From positions 1 to 43,267 of the forward strand of contig CAYUYM010000011.1 of NCBI GenBank assembly GCA_964449305.1: a DNA stretch of 43,267 bases, in the 5' to 3' direction. Shown one piece after another: positions 17,379 through 24,991 of the stretch. Origin of the DNA: CAYUYM01 sp964449305 (GTDB taxonomy: Bacteria > Bacteroidota > Ignavibacteria > SZUA-365 > CAYQST01). A program made the translations under genes and the position numbers. How positions within the stretch are numbered: position 1 is the first letter of the stretch; each line of letters begins with the position of its first letter. The notes beneath the pieces were generated by a model, which worked only from the letters and a program-made list of their open reading frames with translations, did no database searches and was not told the origin of the DNA.

Positions 17379-18626
17379 TCACTCGTAACGCAGCGCCTCG
17401 ATGGGGTCGAGGTTCGCAGCCTTCCACGCGGGGTAGACACCGAAGATGACCCCGATGACGGAGGTGACGAGGAGGCCGAAGATCGCCCAGCCGACGGGCA
17501 TGACCATCGGGATGTCGAGGATGAGGGCGACGATGTTGCCGCCACCAAGACCGAGGAAGATGCCGAGCAGCCCGCCGAGCTGGCAGATGACGACAGCCTC
17601 GATGAGGAACTGGGTGAGGATGACGCTGCGGCGTGCGCCCAGGGCCTTGCGTATGCCGATCTCGCGCGTGCGTTCGGAGACGGAGACGAGCATGATGTTC
17701 ATGATGCCGATGCCCGCGGCGAGCAGGGCGATGGCGCTCACCGCACCCGTGCCAAGTCGGATGTAGCGCGTCACATCATTCACACTGGAAATGAGCGACT
17801 CGTTCGTCATGATCTCGAAATCGTTGTCCTCGCCCGGTGGCACACGGCGGACGGTGCGCATGAGGCCGATGATCTCGTCGGTCATGGCATCCATGGACGC
17901 CTGATCGGGGGCCTTGGCCTGGATGCCGGCCCAGCGCGACTTCCCGAATGCATTGAGGAAGGTGGGCAGGGGGATGAGCACGAAGTTGTCCATGCTTCCG
18001 CCGAAGAGGCCGCCCTTCTCCTCGGCCACACCGATGACAGTGACCTCGAGCTGATCGACGCGGATGCGCTTGCCGATCGGATCCTCGCTGATGAAAAGCT
18101 TGGAGGCGATGCCCGAACCGATCACTGCGAAGGGTTTGCCGGCCCACATTTCCTGCTCGTTGAACATGCGTCCCTCACCGATGGTGCGGTTCTCGGTCTC
18201 GAAGGCGTCGGGGGTGCTGCCATCGATGCTCACGTTGGGGTTGGTCTTGCGGTTGCGGTACTGCACGGTCACGCCGCCGCGGCCCACGCCCACCGACACA
18301 CACTTCGCGATCCTGCTGTTCTCCCGCACGTAAAGCCCCTCCTCCACGGTGATGTCCTTCCGGTTGCGGTACCTCATGCGATCCTCGGGCCCGTGGCTCA
18401 TGGCCGGGTACTTCTGGATCTGCAGGGTGTTGGACCCGAGCACGTTGAAGCCGGATTCGATCGTCTCCTGCAGCACGCTGATGCCGGTCATCACACCGAT
18501 GAAGGAGAAGACGCCGATCACCACGCCGAGGAGTGTCAGGAAGGCGCGGAGTTTGTTGACCTTGAGGGCGCCAAGCGCCATGGAAATGCTTTCGCTGATC
18601 TGAAGGGTCTTGATGAACTTGGGCAT
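17379..18626 (-). CDS. MacB-like ABC transporter permease (FtsX fold)
   Basis: A 415-residue inner-membrane subunit of the MacB/LolCE-type (type VII) ABC family. TM1 is at about 22-45 (LRAFLTLLGVVIGVFSFIGVM). A MacB_PCD periplasmic domain follows to about 270 and contains RRVPPGEDNDFEIMTNE. Three TM helices in the FtsX domain end with the coupling motif SERTREIGIRKALGARRSVIL and the conserved PAWKAANLDPIEALRYE tail. Such permeases mechanically transmit force to the periplasm for export of lipoproteins, peptides or siderophores. No ATPase or membrane-fusion gene is adjacent, so the partners must lie elsewhere. The frame is open far upstream, but the N-terminal amphipathic segment and TM1 fix the start near 18626 or 18671. 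It is divergent from pepT. Confidence 0.92.
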   Translation of the reverse strand: MPKFIKTLQISESISMALGALKVNKLRAFLTLLGVVIGVFSFIGVMTGISVLQETIESGFNVLGSNTLQIQKYPAMSHGPEDRMRYRNRKDITVEEGLYVRENSRIAKCVSVGVGRGGVTVQYRNRKTNPNVSIDGSTPDAFETENRTIGEGRMFNEQEMWAGKPFAVIGSGIASKLFISEDPIGKRIRVDQLEVTVIGVAEEKGGLFGGSMDNFVLIPLPTFLNAFGKSRWAGIQAKAPDQASMDAMTDEIIGLMRTVRRVPPGEDNDFEIMTNESLISSVNDVTRYIRLGTGAVSAIALLAAGIGIMNIMLVSVSERTREIGIRKALGARRSVILTQFLIEAVVICQLGGLLGIFLGLGGGNIVALILDIPMVMPVGWAIFGLLVTSVIGVIFGVYPAWKAANLDPIEALRYE

Positions 18627-18752
18627 GGGAGGGGGTTGGCAGTGGGGGAAACGCCAGCGGATGCGATGCATGAAAATACGCAGAAGTTGGGAGATGTTGC
18701 GGACCATCGTCTGGTCGCAACGCTGTGCTTCCACCATCTGGCATCTTTTCCG

Positions 18753-18760
18753 TACATTTG
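18753..18760 (+). promoter_or_regulatory. Candidate -10 element TACATTTG directly before pepT
   Basis: Perfect match to the Bacteroidota -7 consensus TAnnTTTG, ending 10 nt before the pepT ATG. Transcription would start only a few nt before (or at) the start codon. No clear -35 TTG is seen. Confidence 0.4.
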
Positions 18761-18770
18761 GTGATTCACC

Positions 18771-20054
18771 ATGTCCATCATCAACAGACAGCAACACGCC
18801 ATGATCCCCACCGACATCACCTTCACCTGTGTAGACCGCTTTCTGAAATACGTGAAATACGACACGCAGTCCTCCGAGGAATCCGACACCTTTCCCTCCA
18901 CACTGAAGCAGAAGGTGCTGTCCGAGGAACTGGTGCGTGAGATGCAGGCCATCGGCATCACCGACGCCGTCATGGATGAGTACGGCTATGTGATGGGCAC
19001 CATCCCGGCCACCACCGACAAACCCGATGTTCCGGTCATCGGCTTCATCGCGCATGTGGACACCTCGCCCGAAGTGTCCGGAGAAAACGTGAAGCCCGTC
19101 ATCCACACGAACTACGACGGCCGCGACATCGTGCTGCCCGGTGACAGCTCCATCGTGATCGAGGTGGGCGAGAACCCGGATCTGCGCGGGAAGATCGGCG
19201 AGACCATCATCACCTCCGACGGCACGACGCTCCTGGGTGCCGACAACAAGTCCGGCGTGGCGGAGATCATGGATGCGGCCGCATGGCTCCTGGCGCACCC
19301 GGAGGTGAAGCACGGCACCATCCGCATCTGCTTCACACCCGACGAGGAGGTGGGCATGGGCACGGCACATTTCGACGTCCCCCGTTTCGGGGCGGCGTAT
19401 GCCTACACGGTGGATGGTGAGAAGCTGGGTGCGATCGAGAACGCCACATTCTGCGCCGACAGCATGCTCGTCACCTTCCGGGGCGTGAACATCCATCCGG
19501 GATACGCGAAGGACAGGCTCGTGAACAGCATCAAGCTCGCCGCGGCCTTCATTGATGCCCTGCCCAAGGACGGCCTGTCGCCCGAGACCACCACGGGAGA
19601 TGAGGGCTACGTGCATCCGTACGTGGTGAACGGCGGCATTGAGGCGACCACGGTGAAGCTGCTGCTGCGCGACTTCGAGGTGGAGGGCCTGCGCGAGCAG
19701 GAGCGCATGCTGCGCGCCCTTGCAGCAGATGTCGTGGCGCGGCATCCGAAGGCTTCGGTGGAGGTGAAGGTGGATGAGTCCTACCGCAACATGCGCTTTG
19801 TGCTGGACCAGCACCCGGAGGTGCTCGAGGTTGCGCGCATCGCGATGGAGCGCATCGGCATCACACCGTTCCACCATGCCATCCGCGGCGGCACAGACGG
19901 GGCGCGGCTCTCGTACATGGGCGTCCCCTGCCCCAACATCTTCGCGGGTGAGCACAGCTTCCACAGCAAGCGCGAGTGGATCAGCGTGCAGGACATGGAG
20001 AAGGCCGTGCTCACCGTCATCGCCATCTCCACGGTGTGGGAGGAGCGGGCCTGA
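18771..20054 (+). CDS. pepT: Peptidase T (tripeptide aminopeptidase, M20B)
   Basis: Cytoplasmic zinc aminopeptidase that removes the N-terminal residue from tripeptides (427 residues; E. coli PepT about 408). Seen are GFIAHVDTSPEVSG (first metal His and Asp), LGADNKSGVAEI (bridging Asp), CFTPDEEVGMGTAHFD (catalytic and metal Glu), AYTVDGEKLG, and a C-terminal IRGGTDGARLSYMGVPCPNIFAGEHSFHS that holds the last metal His. ATG 18771 is the first start; ATG 18801 (ten residues shorter) is an alternative. Neither has a Shine-Dalgarno sequence. The stop overlaps the ATG of the next gene (TGATG), so the two are translated together. Together they look like a peptide-use operon. Confidence 0.95.
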   Translation: MSIINRQQHAMIPTDITFTCVDRFLKYVKYDTQSSEESDTFPSTLKQKVLSEELVREMQAIGITDAVMDEYGYVMGTIPATTDKPDVPVIGFIAHVDTSPEVSGENVKPVIHTNYDGRDIVLPGDSSIVIEVGENPDLRGKIGETIITSDGTTLLGADNKSGVAEIMDAAAWLLAHPEVKHGTIRICFTPDEEVGMGTAHFDVPRFGAAYAYTVDGEKLGAIENATFCADSMLVTFRGVNIHPGYAKDRLVNSIKLAAAFIDALPKDGLSPETTTGDEGYVHPYVVNGGIEATTVKLLLRDFEVEGLREQERMLRALAADVVARHPKASVEVKVDESYRNMRFVLDQHPEVLEVARIAMERIGITPFHHAIRGGTDGARLSYMGVPCPNIFAGEHSFHSKREWISVQDMEKAVLTVIAISTVWEERA

Positions 20055-20419
20055 TGACACGCAGCATCGCGGAGACGCGCCTGTATCGCACGGAGATGAA
20101 CGACAGGATCCTCGGCTCCGGCAGGAAGGATTTCCAGCGCTTCTTCGCGCTCGACACCGCCGCCTACCGCGAAGGGGCGCTGCCCGTGACGATGAAGGAG
20201 TTGATGGGTCTTGTCGGATCCATGGTGCTGCGCTGCAACGACTGCATCTTCTACCACCTGGACCGCTGTGTGACGGAGGGCGCCACACGCGAGGAGATCA
20301 TGGAGGCGATGAATATCGCGCTCGTGATCGGCGGGTCGATCGTGATCCCCCATCTGCGGTATGCCGTCGAGGTGCTCGACGCGCTCGAGGCCGACACAGC
20401 GACCGCTGCAACACCATAA
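20054..20419 (+). CDS. Carboxymuconolactone decarboxylase-family (AhpD-like) protein
   Basis: A 121-residue CMD/AhpD-like all-helical protein. The key segment is VLRCNDCIFYHLDRCVTEGA (about 58-77): the C-x-x-C pair followed three residues later by His is the redox centre of AhpD-type peroxidase partners, and GATREEIMEAMNIALVIGG is the usual following helix. A thiol-disulfide or peroxide-protection role is likely but not shown. GTG and ATG codons exist in the longer frame upstream, but the ATG at 20054 overlaps the pepT stop (TGATG) and has GGAG upstream. The RNA candidate follows 42 bp downstream. Confidence 0.88.
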   Translation: MTRSIAETRLYRTEMNDRILGSGRKDFQRFFALDTAAYREGALPVTMKELMGLVGSMVLRCNDCIFYHLDRCVTEGATREEIMEAMNIALVIGGSIVIPHLRYAVEVLDALEADTATAATP

Positions 20420-20426
20420 GAGTGGT

Positions 20427-20456
20427 TTGCTTTTTCCTCACCGGGTGCTATATTCG
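20427..20456 (+). promoter_or_regulatory. Candidate promoter of a small RNA
   Basis: TTGCTT (20427-20432), 16-nt spacer, TATATTCG (20449-20456). It fits both sigma70-like and Bacteroidota TAnnTTTG-like forms. It is 8 bp after the stop of the AhpD-like gene and has no ORF downstream on this strand. Confidence 0.5.
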
Positions 20457-20461
20457 TGATG

Positions 20462-20545
20462 CCGCTGCCCTGGTCACGGCCCTCCCTACCGAGACCAGAA
20501 CAAACGTAACGGCCACCGCCCTCTCCCAGAGGGCGGTTTTTTTAT
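20462..20545 (+). ncRNA. Candidate small RNA, about 80-85 nt, unknown function
   Basis: A promoter-like site at 20427-20456 is followed within 90 nt by a strong intrinsic terminator, with no credible ORF between. The next gene is on the other strand, so this is not a leader. The predicted RNA folds into a 5' hairpin with stem CTGGTC/GACCAG (20470-20475 and 20493-20498), an unpaired A-rich linker (AACAAACGTAA) and the terminator hairpin. This is the layout of many bacterial sRNAs. No match to a known RNA family (tRNA, 6S, SRP, tmRNA) was recognised. It could instead be only the 3' UTR of the pepT operon, or a 3'UTR-derived sRNA. The exact 5' end is an estimate. Confidence 0.45.
20515..20543 (+). 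terminator. Strong intrinsic terminator
   Basis: Perfect 10-bp stem ACCGCCCTCT / AGAGGGCGGT, loop CCC, then a run of seven T (20537-20543). It ends the pepT/AhpD-like transcript and the candidate sRNA. Confidence 0.9.
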
Positions 20546-20560
20546 CGCCCCATCCACATG

Positions 20561-21343
20561 TCACTTCCCCACTTCCACCATATCCCCCAGCTCGTAGCGT
20601 GATGCGATCACCACGTCGGGTCGCAGGGTGGAGGAGCGTTGGAGGAGGGCGCGGATGGCCGTGAGGACGTGGTCGTGGGTGTTGTTGTGGTCGCTGATGT
20701 GGCCGGGCATGAGCAGGCGCAGGCGGCCATCGCAGGCCTCCGCAAGGATGTCGCAGGCCTGGGAGTTGGACAGGTGCCCGCGATTGGAGTCCACGCGCGC
20801 CTTGAGATGCGGTGGATAGTCGCCGTTCATGAGCATGCCGTGGTCGTAGTTGAATTCCAGGAGCGCCGCATCGCTCTGGTTGAGCTGCTCCAGCAGCGCG
20901 CGATCCTGGATGCCGAGGTCGGTGGCATAGAGAAAGCGCTGTCCATCGCATTCCACGGTGAAGAAGACCGGATCGACGGCGTCATGGGATTTGGGGAAGG
21001 CGCGGATGACGATGTCCTCAACCTCGGTGACGGCATCGTTGGCGATGAAGTGCGCGCCACGGATGGAGCGGTGTTCCCAGCAGGCCTGAAACGTGGGCCT
21101 GGTGATGTGGACCGGTGTACCAAAGCGGCGCGTCACCACGGGAAGGCCGGCCACGTGATCGCCGTGTTCATGCGTCACGAACACGCCGCCGACATTGGCG
21201 AGACTGCGGCCGTTGATCTTCAGGGACTGCTCGATGCGCAGGCGGGAGATGCCGCAGTCCAGGAGCACCGAAGCCCCCGTGGTGGTGGACTCCACATAGA
21301 TCGCATTGCCATTGCTGCCGGATCGTAGCGAGAGGATGCGCAC
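20561..21343 (-). CDS. MBL-fold metallo-hydrolase (YycJ/WalJ-like)
   Basis: A 260-residue metallo-beta-lactamase-fold hydrolase. It starts with MRILSLRSGSNGNAIYVE and has the zinc motif FVTHEHGDHVAGL (HxHxDH). Other metal ligands are supplied by KSHDAVDPV, YATDLG and PGHISDHNNTH. The arrangement matches the YycJ/WalJ subgroup, some of which are nucleases (5' exonuclease role suggested). The substrate here is not known. The start is 1 nt after the stop of the S46 peptidase gene on the same strand, so it is coupled to it. The gene converges with the candidate sRNA, whose terminator lies 18 bp past its stop. Confidence 0.9.
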   Translation of the reverse strand: MRILSLRSGSNGNAIYVESTTTGASVLLDCGISRLRIEQSLKINGRSLANVGGVFVTHEHGDHVAGLPVVTRRFGTPVHITRPTFQACWEHRSIRGAHFIANDAVTEVEDIVIRAFPKSHDAVDPVFFTVECDGQRFLYATDLGIQDRALLEQLNQSDAALLEFNYDHGMLMNGDYPPHLKARVDSNRGHLSNSQACDILAEACDGRLRLLMPGHISDHNNTHDHVLTAIRALLQRSSTLRPDVVIASRYELGDMVEVGK

Positions 21344-21344
21344 G

Positions 21345-23492
21345 TCAGAGCTTCACCCCAAGTTCCCGAAGCAGGAAATCAGCGCCGCCGAGATACTTCG
21401 CCACGAACATCACATAGCGTATGTCGACGCCGATGGAGCGGCTGTATTCGGCACTCCACTGGTAGTCGTTGATGGTGGCCTCGTAGGTGCGGTCGAAGTT
21501 GATGGCCACAAGCTCGCCCTGGCCATTCATGACGGGACTGCCGGAGTTGCCGCCCGTGGTGTCGGTGTTGTAGAGGATGGCGACGGGGACATCACCAAGG
21601 AGTTCATCCTCGAAGGCCTGGTTGTAGCTGCGTGTGTTGTAAAGCTCGATGAGGCGTTCCGGTGCATCGAAGGGGGGGATGCCTGTGTTTTTCTCCACGA
21701 TGCCGCGCAGCGTGGTGACGGGAATGTAGCGCACGGCATCGCGTGCCGCATAGCCCTTGATGTAGCCATAGGTGAAGCGCAGCGTGCTGTTCGCATCGGG
21801 AATGAAGCTGCGTTTCTGCCATTCCATCTTGACCTCGATGAGGCGGGCCTCCCATTTGTTCAGCTCGCCCTCGCGCGTGCGCTGGCGGGCACGGATGTCC
21901 TCAATCTCGGTCTGCATCCGCTGGAAGAACTGGAGCAGGGCATCCTTCCGCTTGGCATACTTCTTCTTCGGAAGGGTGAAGAAATGCTGGAGCGAATCGG
22001 CCTTCGTCAGGAAGCTGTTGTCGTAGGCGGCGTTCACCCACTCGCGGATGCGCTGTTCGCGGTCCCGTCCCTCCAGCTCCTCGGTGATGTCGGTGATGGC
22101 ATCGAACTGCTGGTCGGAGGGGAGGTTGGAGAACTCGAGGATGAGGCGTGCGAGGATGGTGCGTTCGGTACCCGGCTCCATGGCGCCGTGCAGCGTCTTC
22201 ATGCGCGACACCGCCTTCTGCACGAACTCGGCGTCGGTGAGTTTCTTCTCGTCGCGGGTGCTGAACACGAGGGCGGTCTGATACATCATGCAGGTGCGAT
22301 TGAGGAGGTTGAGGATCATCTCCTGCCGCGCCACGTCCATGTAGTCGTCGTAGATGCGTTTGAGTGTGGGGAGCACCTGGCCGTAGCGGGGTGCGAGGAG
22401 GCTGTCCGCATCGATGTATTCCTGGAGGGCCAGTTCCTCCTTTTCCTTGCGGCCCACGAGATCGAGCCGTTTGATGCCGAGCAGTTTGCCCTTGTAGTTC
22501 TTCGTGGCATTCGCATAGCTCTTGATGTCGTCGGCGAAGCGGAGTTGCAGGGCGCGGTCGTTGCTGCCCGCCTCCTCGAAGGTGGCGATGAGCCAGTCGA
22601 ACATCCGCGAATTGAACGGGAGGGTCTGCTCATTCTGGAGGCGGATGAAATGTGACGGCTTGTGGCGGAAGGTGCGCCCGGGATAGCCGAGGATCATCAC
22701 ATAGTCACCTTCCTTCACGCCCTTCTTCGCCACGGGGATGAACTTCTTCGGTTTGAAGGGCACGTTCTCCCTCGCGTAGGTGGCGGTGGAGCCGTCGGGG
22801 GCGACGTAGGCACGCATGAAGGAGAAGTCGCCCGTGTGGCGCGGCCAGATCCAGTTGTCGTTCTCCCCGCCGAACTCGCCCACATTGAGGGGCGGGACGT
22901 AGACGAGGCGGACATCGCGCAGGATGCGGTAGGTGAAGAGCACGTAGCTTTTTCCGACGAGCATTTCCGACACCTCGCACACGATGTCGCTGCGGCCGGC
23001 CTGTTCGGCATCGGCGAGTGCGCGCATGCGTTCACGCAGCAGGCGGGTGCGGTCCTCCGCGGGGGTGTCGTCGGTGACGGCCGACATCACCTCGGTGGTG
23101 ACGTCGCGGTAGTGCTCGGTGATCTTGCAGGTGTAGCCCCTGGCGGGGATCTCGTCCTCACGGCGCCGTGCAACGAAGCCGTTCTTGAGGTAGTCGTGTT
23201 CCACGGTGGAGGCCTCAGTCACACCGGTGAAGGCGATGTGGTGGTTGGTGAGGATGAGGCCATCGGGTGAGACGAACTCGCCCGTCCCGCCACCGAGTTC
23301 GCAGATGGCGTCGACGAGGCTCACGCCATCGGGGTTGTAGACATCCTTGGGATCGATGCGGAGGCCCTTCATGCCGAGGTTGAGGCGTCCGATCTCACTG
23401 ACGGGATACATCCCCTCGTCGGAGGTGATGGGAAGGACCATCGCCATGGAGACGGCGATGATGACGGTGGAGGTGAGGATGAGCTTTTTCAT
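21345..23492 (-). CDS. S46 dipeptidyl-peptidase, DPP11-like (Asp/Glu-preferring by its Arg668)
   Basis: A 715-residue secreted serine exopeptidase that removes dipeptides from peptide N-termini, probably in the periplasm. Signal peptide is about residues 1-21. Seen: the catalytic His in LILTNHHIAF (His85), the Asp region FGGENDNWIWPRHTGDFSFM, which also binds the substrate N-terminus, and the catalytic Ser in TGGNSGSPVMN (Ser650). In the P. gingivalis family the residue 18 after the Ser decides the S1 pocket: Arg in DPP11 (acidic P1), Gly in DPP7. Here it is Arg668 (INFDRTYEA), so acidic P1 specificity is predicted. Start MKKLILTSTV is fixed by the signal peptide. It lies 131 bp after ndk on the same strand. 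Confidence 0.93.
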   Translation of the reverse strand: MKKLILTSTVIIAVSMAMVLPITSDEGMYPVSEIGRLNLGMKGLRIDPKDVYNPDGVSLVDAICELGGGTGEFVSPDGLILTNHHIAFTGVTEASTVEHDYLKNGFVARRREDEIPARGYTCKITEHYRDVTTEVMSAVTDDTPAEDRTRLLRERMRALADAEQAGRSDIVCEVSEMLVGKSYVLFTYRILRDVRLVYVPPLNVGEFGGENDNWIWPRHTGDFSFMRAYVAPDGSTATYARENVPFKPKKFIPVAKKGVKEGDYVMILGYPGRTFRHKPSHFIRLQNEQTLPFNSRMFDWLIATFEEAGSNDRALQLRFADDIKSYANATKNYKGKLLGIKRLDLVGRKEKEELALQEYIDADSLLAPRYGQVLPTLKRIYDDYMDVARQEMILNLLNRTCMMYQTALVFSTRDEKKLTDAEFVQKAVSRMKTLHGAMEPGTERTILARLILEFSNLPSDQQFDAITDITEELEGRDREQRIREWVNAAYDNSFLTKADSLQHFFTLPKKKYAKRKDALLQFFQRMQTEIEDIRARQRTREGELNKWEARLIEVKMEWQKRSFIPDANSTLRFTYGYIKGYAARDAVRYIPVTTLRGIVEKNTGIPPFDAPERLIELYNTRSYNQAFEDELLGDVPVAILYNTDTTGGNSGSPVMNGQGELVAINFDRTYEATINDYQWSAEYSRSIGVDIRYVMFVAKYLGGADFLLRELGVKL

Positions 23493-23623
23493 GGTGCGGA
23501 TGAAGGGATGATTCGGAGAATCGGGGGGGCGGTGGTGAGGAAGGATGGGCGCACCGAAGGCACAGGACGGCGCACATGGTGGCCGGTGGTGGCCGGTGCG
23601 CATCGCCTGCCGTCCGGCTGAAG

Positions 23624-24037
23624 TCAGGCCATTTCGCTTCCCTTGAAGAAGTATCCTGTCTCGAAGGCGGCGGTTTCGGGCGCGTCGGAGCCATGGACCA
23701 CGTTGCGTTCGATGTTGGTGGCCATGTCGCGGCGGATGGTGCCCGGGTCGGCCTTGCTGGGATCGGTGGCTCCCATGAGCGAGCGCCAGCGTTTGATGGC
23801 GTTGTCGCCCTCGAGCGTCATGAGCACGACTGGGCCCTCGGTCATGAAGGCGACGAGGTCGTTGAAGAAGGGGCGTTCCTTGTGGACGTAGTAGAAGCCC
23901 TCGGCCCTGGTGCGATTGAGGTGTTCCATGCGCATGGCCACGATGCGAAGCCCCTCCTGTTCGATGCGTTTGATGACTTCGCCGACATAGCCGGAGGCGA
24001 CGCCATCGGGTTTGATGATTGCGAGCGTGCGTTCCAT
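23624..24037 (-). CDS. ndk: Nucleoside diphosphate kinase
   Basis: Transfers the terminal phosphate from ATP to NDPs, keeping NTP and dNTP pools balanced. The protein is 137 residues, the usual size. It starts MERTLAIIKPDGVASGYVG. It has the substrate-loop segments HLNRTRAEGFYYVHKERPFF and GATDPSKADPGTIR, and the active-site NVVHGSD with the phospho-His. AGGAG lies 6 nt before the ATG, one of the few good ribosome sites here. The upstream promoter TTGCGT-N17-TATTTTG is strong. It likely heads a three-gene unit with the peptidase and the MBL hydrolase. Confidence 0.97.
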   Translation of the reverse strand: MERTLAIIKPDGVASGYVGEVIKRIEQEGLRIVAMRMEHLNRTRAEGFYYVHKERPFFNDLVAFMTEGPVVLMTLEGDNAIKRWRSLMGATDPSKADPGTIRRDMATNIERNVVHGSDAPETAAFETGYFFKGSEMA

Positions 24038-24069
24038 GATGTTCTCCTGTGTAAGTGATGAAAAAATAA

Positions 24070-24099
24070 CAAAATACAGCGAACGACCGTAGCACGCAA
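24070..24099 (-). promoter_or_regulatory. Candidate promoter of ndk
   Basis: On the minus strand: TTGCGT (24094-24099), 17-nt spacer, TATTTTG (24070-24076), leaving a leader of about 25-30 nt with an AGGAG. Confidence 0.55.
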
Positions 24100-24120
24100 C
24101 GGGGAGACGCGGGGACGGGG

Positions 24121-24169
24121 GGCGACCTATAGGTCTTCTAAGTACTCCTTAGAAGACCTATAGGTCGCC
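24121..24169. repeat. Nested palindromic hairpin (copy A of a dispersed family)
   Basis: Perfect 21-bp inverted arms (24121-24141 and 24149-24169) around loop GTACTCC. Each arm contains GACCTATAGGTC, which is itself a palindrome. The same design, with GACCTTAAGGTC in both arms, is found at 41567-41625 and 41869-41921. A downstream flank of the form CGCCAGCnnnCACTCCCG is also shared. It lies in the divergent gap between ndk and the UPF0316-like gene, so it is not a simple terminator of either. Confidence 0.75.
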
Positions 24170-24203
24170 AGCCACCACTCCCGCCAGTCCTCCCGTCAGG
24201 GTG

Positions 24204-24232
24204 TTGACGCTTGCCCGGTTCTTCGTAATTTG
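24204..24232 (+). promoter_or_regulatory. Candidate promoter of the UPF0316-like gene
   Basis: TTGACG (24204-24209), 16-nt spacer, TAATTTG (24226-24232), about 54 bp before the ATG. Confidence 0.55.
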
Positions 24233-24285
24233 CGGCCGGTCGTGAGACACGCGATCTAGTTTCCACGCACAAGGACTCATCTTCC

Positions 24286-24810
24286 ATGGACATCGTTCCG
24301 GCCATCCTCGGCGCCCTGGTCATCTTTCTGCTTCGCATCTGTGACGTGTCACTCGGAACGCTTCGCACCATGTTCACGGTCCAGGGCAAGAAATGGCTTG
24401 CCGCAGGATTCGGGCTCGTGGAATCGGCAATCTGGGTGATTGCGATCCGCCAGGTGTTTTCGCAGCTCGACAATCCCATCAACATCATCGGCTATGCCGG
24501 TGGCTTTGCAACGGGGACCCTCGTCGGCATTGTGGCGGAGCAGAAGCTGGCTCTCGGCACGCTGCACGCCTATGTGATCTCGCGCCACAGCGCCGATCCG
24601 ATCGCCGACGCGCTCCGTCACGCCCGCTTCGGTGTCACGCTCATCCCTGGTGAGGGGGGCTCCGGCGGCATGCCCATCCTCACCTCCGTGCTGCCCCGCC
24701 GACGCTTCAAGGAATTCAAGGACATCGTCGACAGCATCGACCACGAGGCCTTCATCTCCGTGCAGAACACCGTCTCCTCCCGCGGATTCATGCACGGATC
24801 CCGGAAGTGA
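24286..24810 (+). CDS. UPF0316-like membrane protein (DUF5698 + DUF2179 domains)
   Basis: A 174-residue inner-membrane protein. Three membrane helices occupy about residues 5-20, 40-58 and 67-88, with the polar, conserved RICDVSLGTLRTMFTVQGKKW between the first two and NIIGYAGGFATGTLVGIVAEQKLA at the third. The C-terminal soluble part (from about 95) is a DUF2179-type ferredoxin-like domain containing GVTLIPGEGGSGG and VLPRRRFKEFKDIVDSIDHEAFISVQ. The family's function is unknown; the soluble domain is often suspected of sensing a small ligand. The start follows the promoter at 24204-24232; no strong Shine-Dalgarno is present. Confidence 0.85.
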   Translation: MDIVPAILGALVIFLLRICDVSLGTLRTMFTVQGKKWLAAGFGLVESAIWVIAIRQVFSQLDNPINIIGYAGGFATGTLVGIVAEQKLALGTLHAYVISRHSADPIADALRHARFGVTLIPGEGGSGGMPILTSVLPRRRFKEFKDIVDSIDHEAFISVQNTVSSRGFMHGSRK

Positions 24811-24991
24811 TGCATGGCGTGACGCCGGCGCTGCCGCTCTGGTGAAGGACATGGCGGAGATTCCGCCATCGCGCCCCCGGTTCGCATCATCCCGCGATGG
24901 ATTTCGGACGGCATTCATGATGTGACTCTTGCCTGCGATGATGCCACGCCGTATCATGCGTGTTCCTGTTGTCACACATCCCGGCGTCGCA

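Noticed and set aside
18627..20288. N-terminal extension of the ABC permease frame (over 500 residues)
   Set aside because: It overlaps pepT and the AhpD-like gene on the other strand and is His/Arg/Gly-rich shadow sequence; the permease starts naturally at 18626.
23493..24095. N-terminal extension of the S46 peptidase frame
   Set aside because: It overlaps ndk in another frame; the peptidase has a clean signal peptide at 23492.
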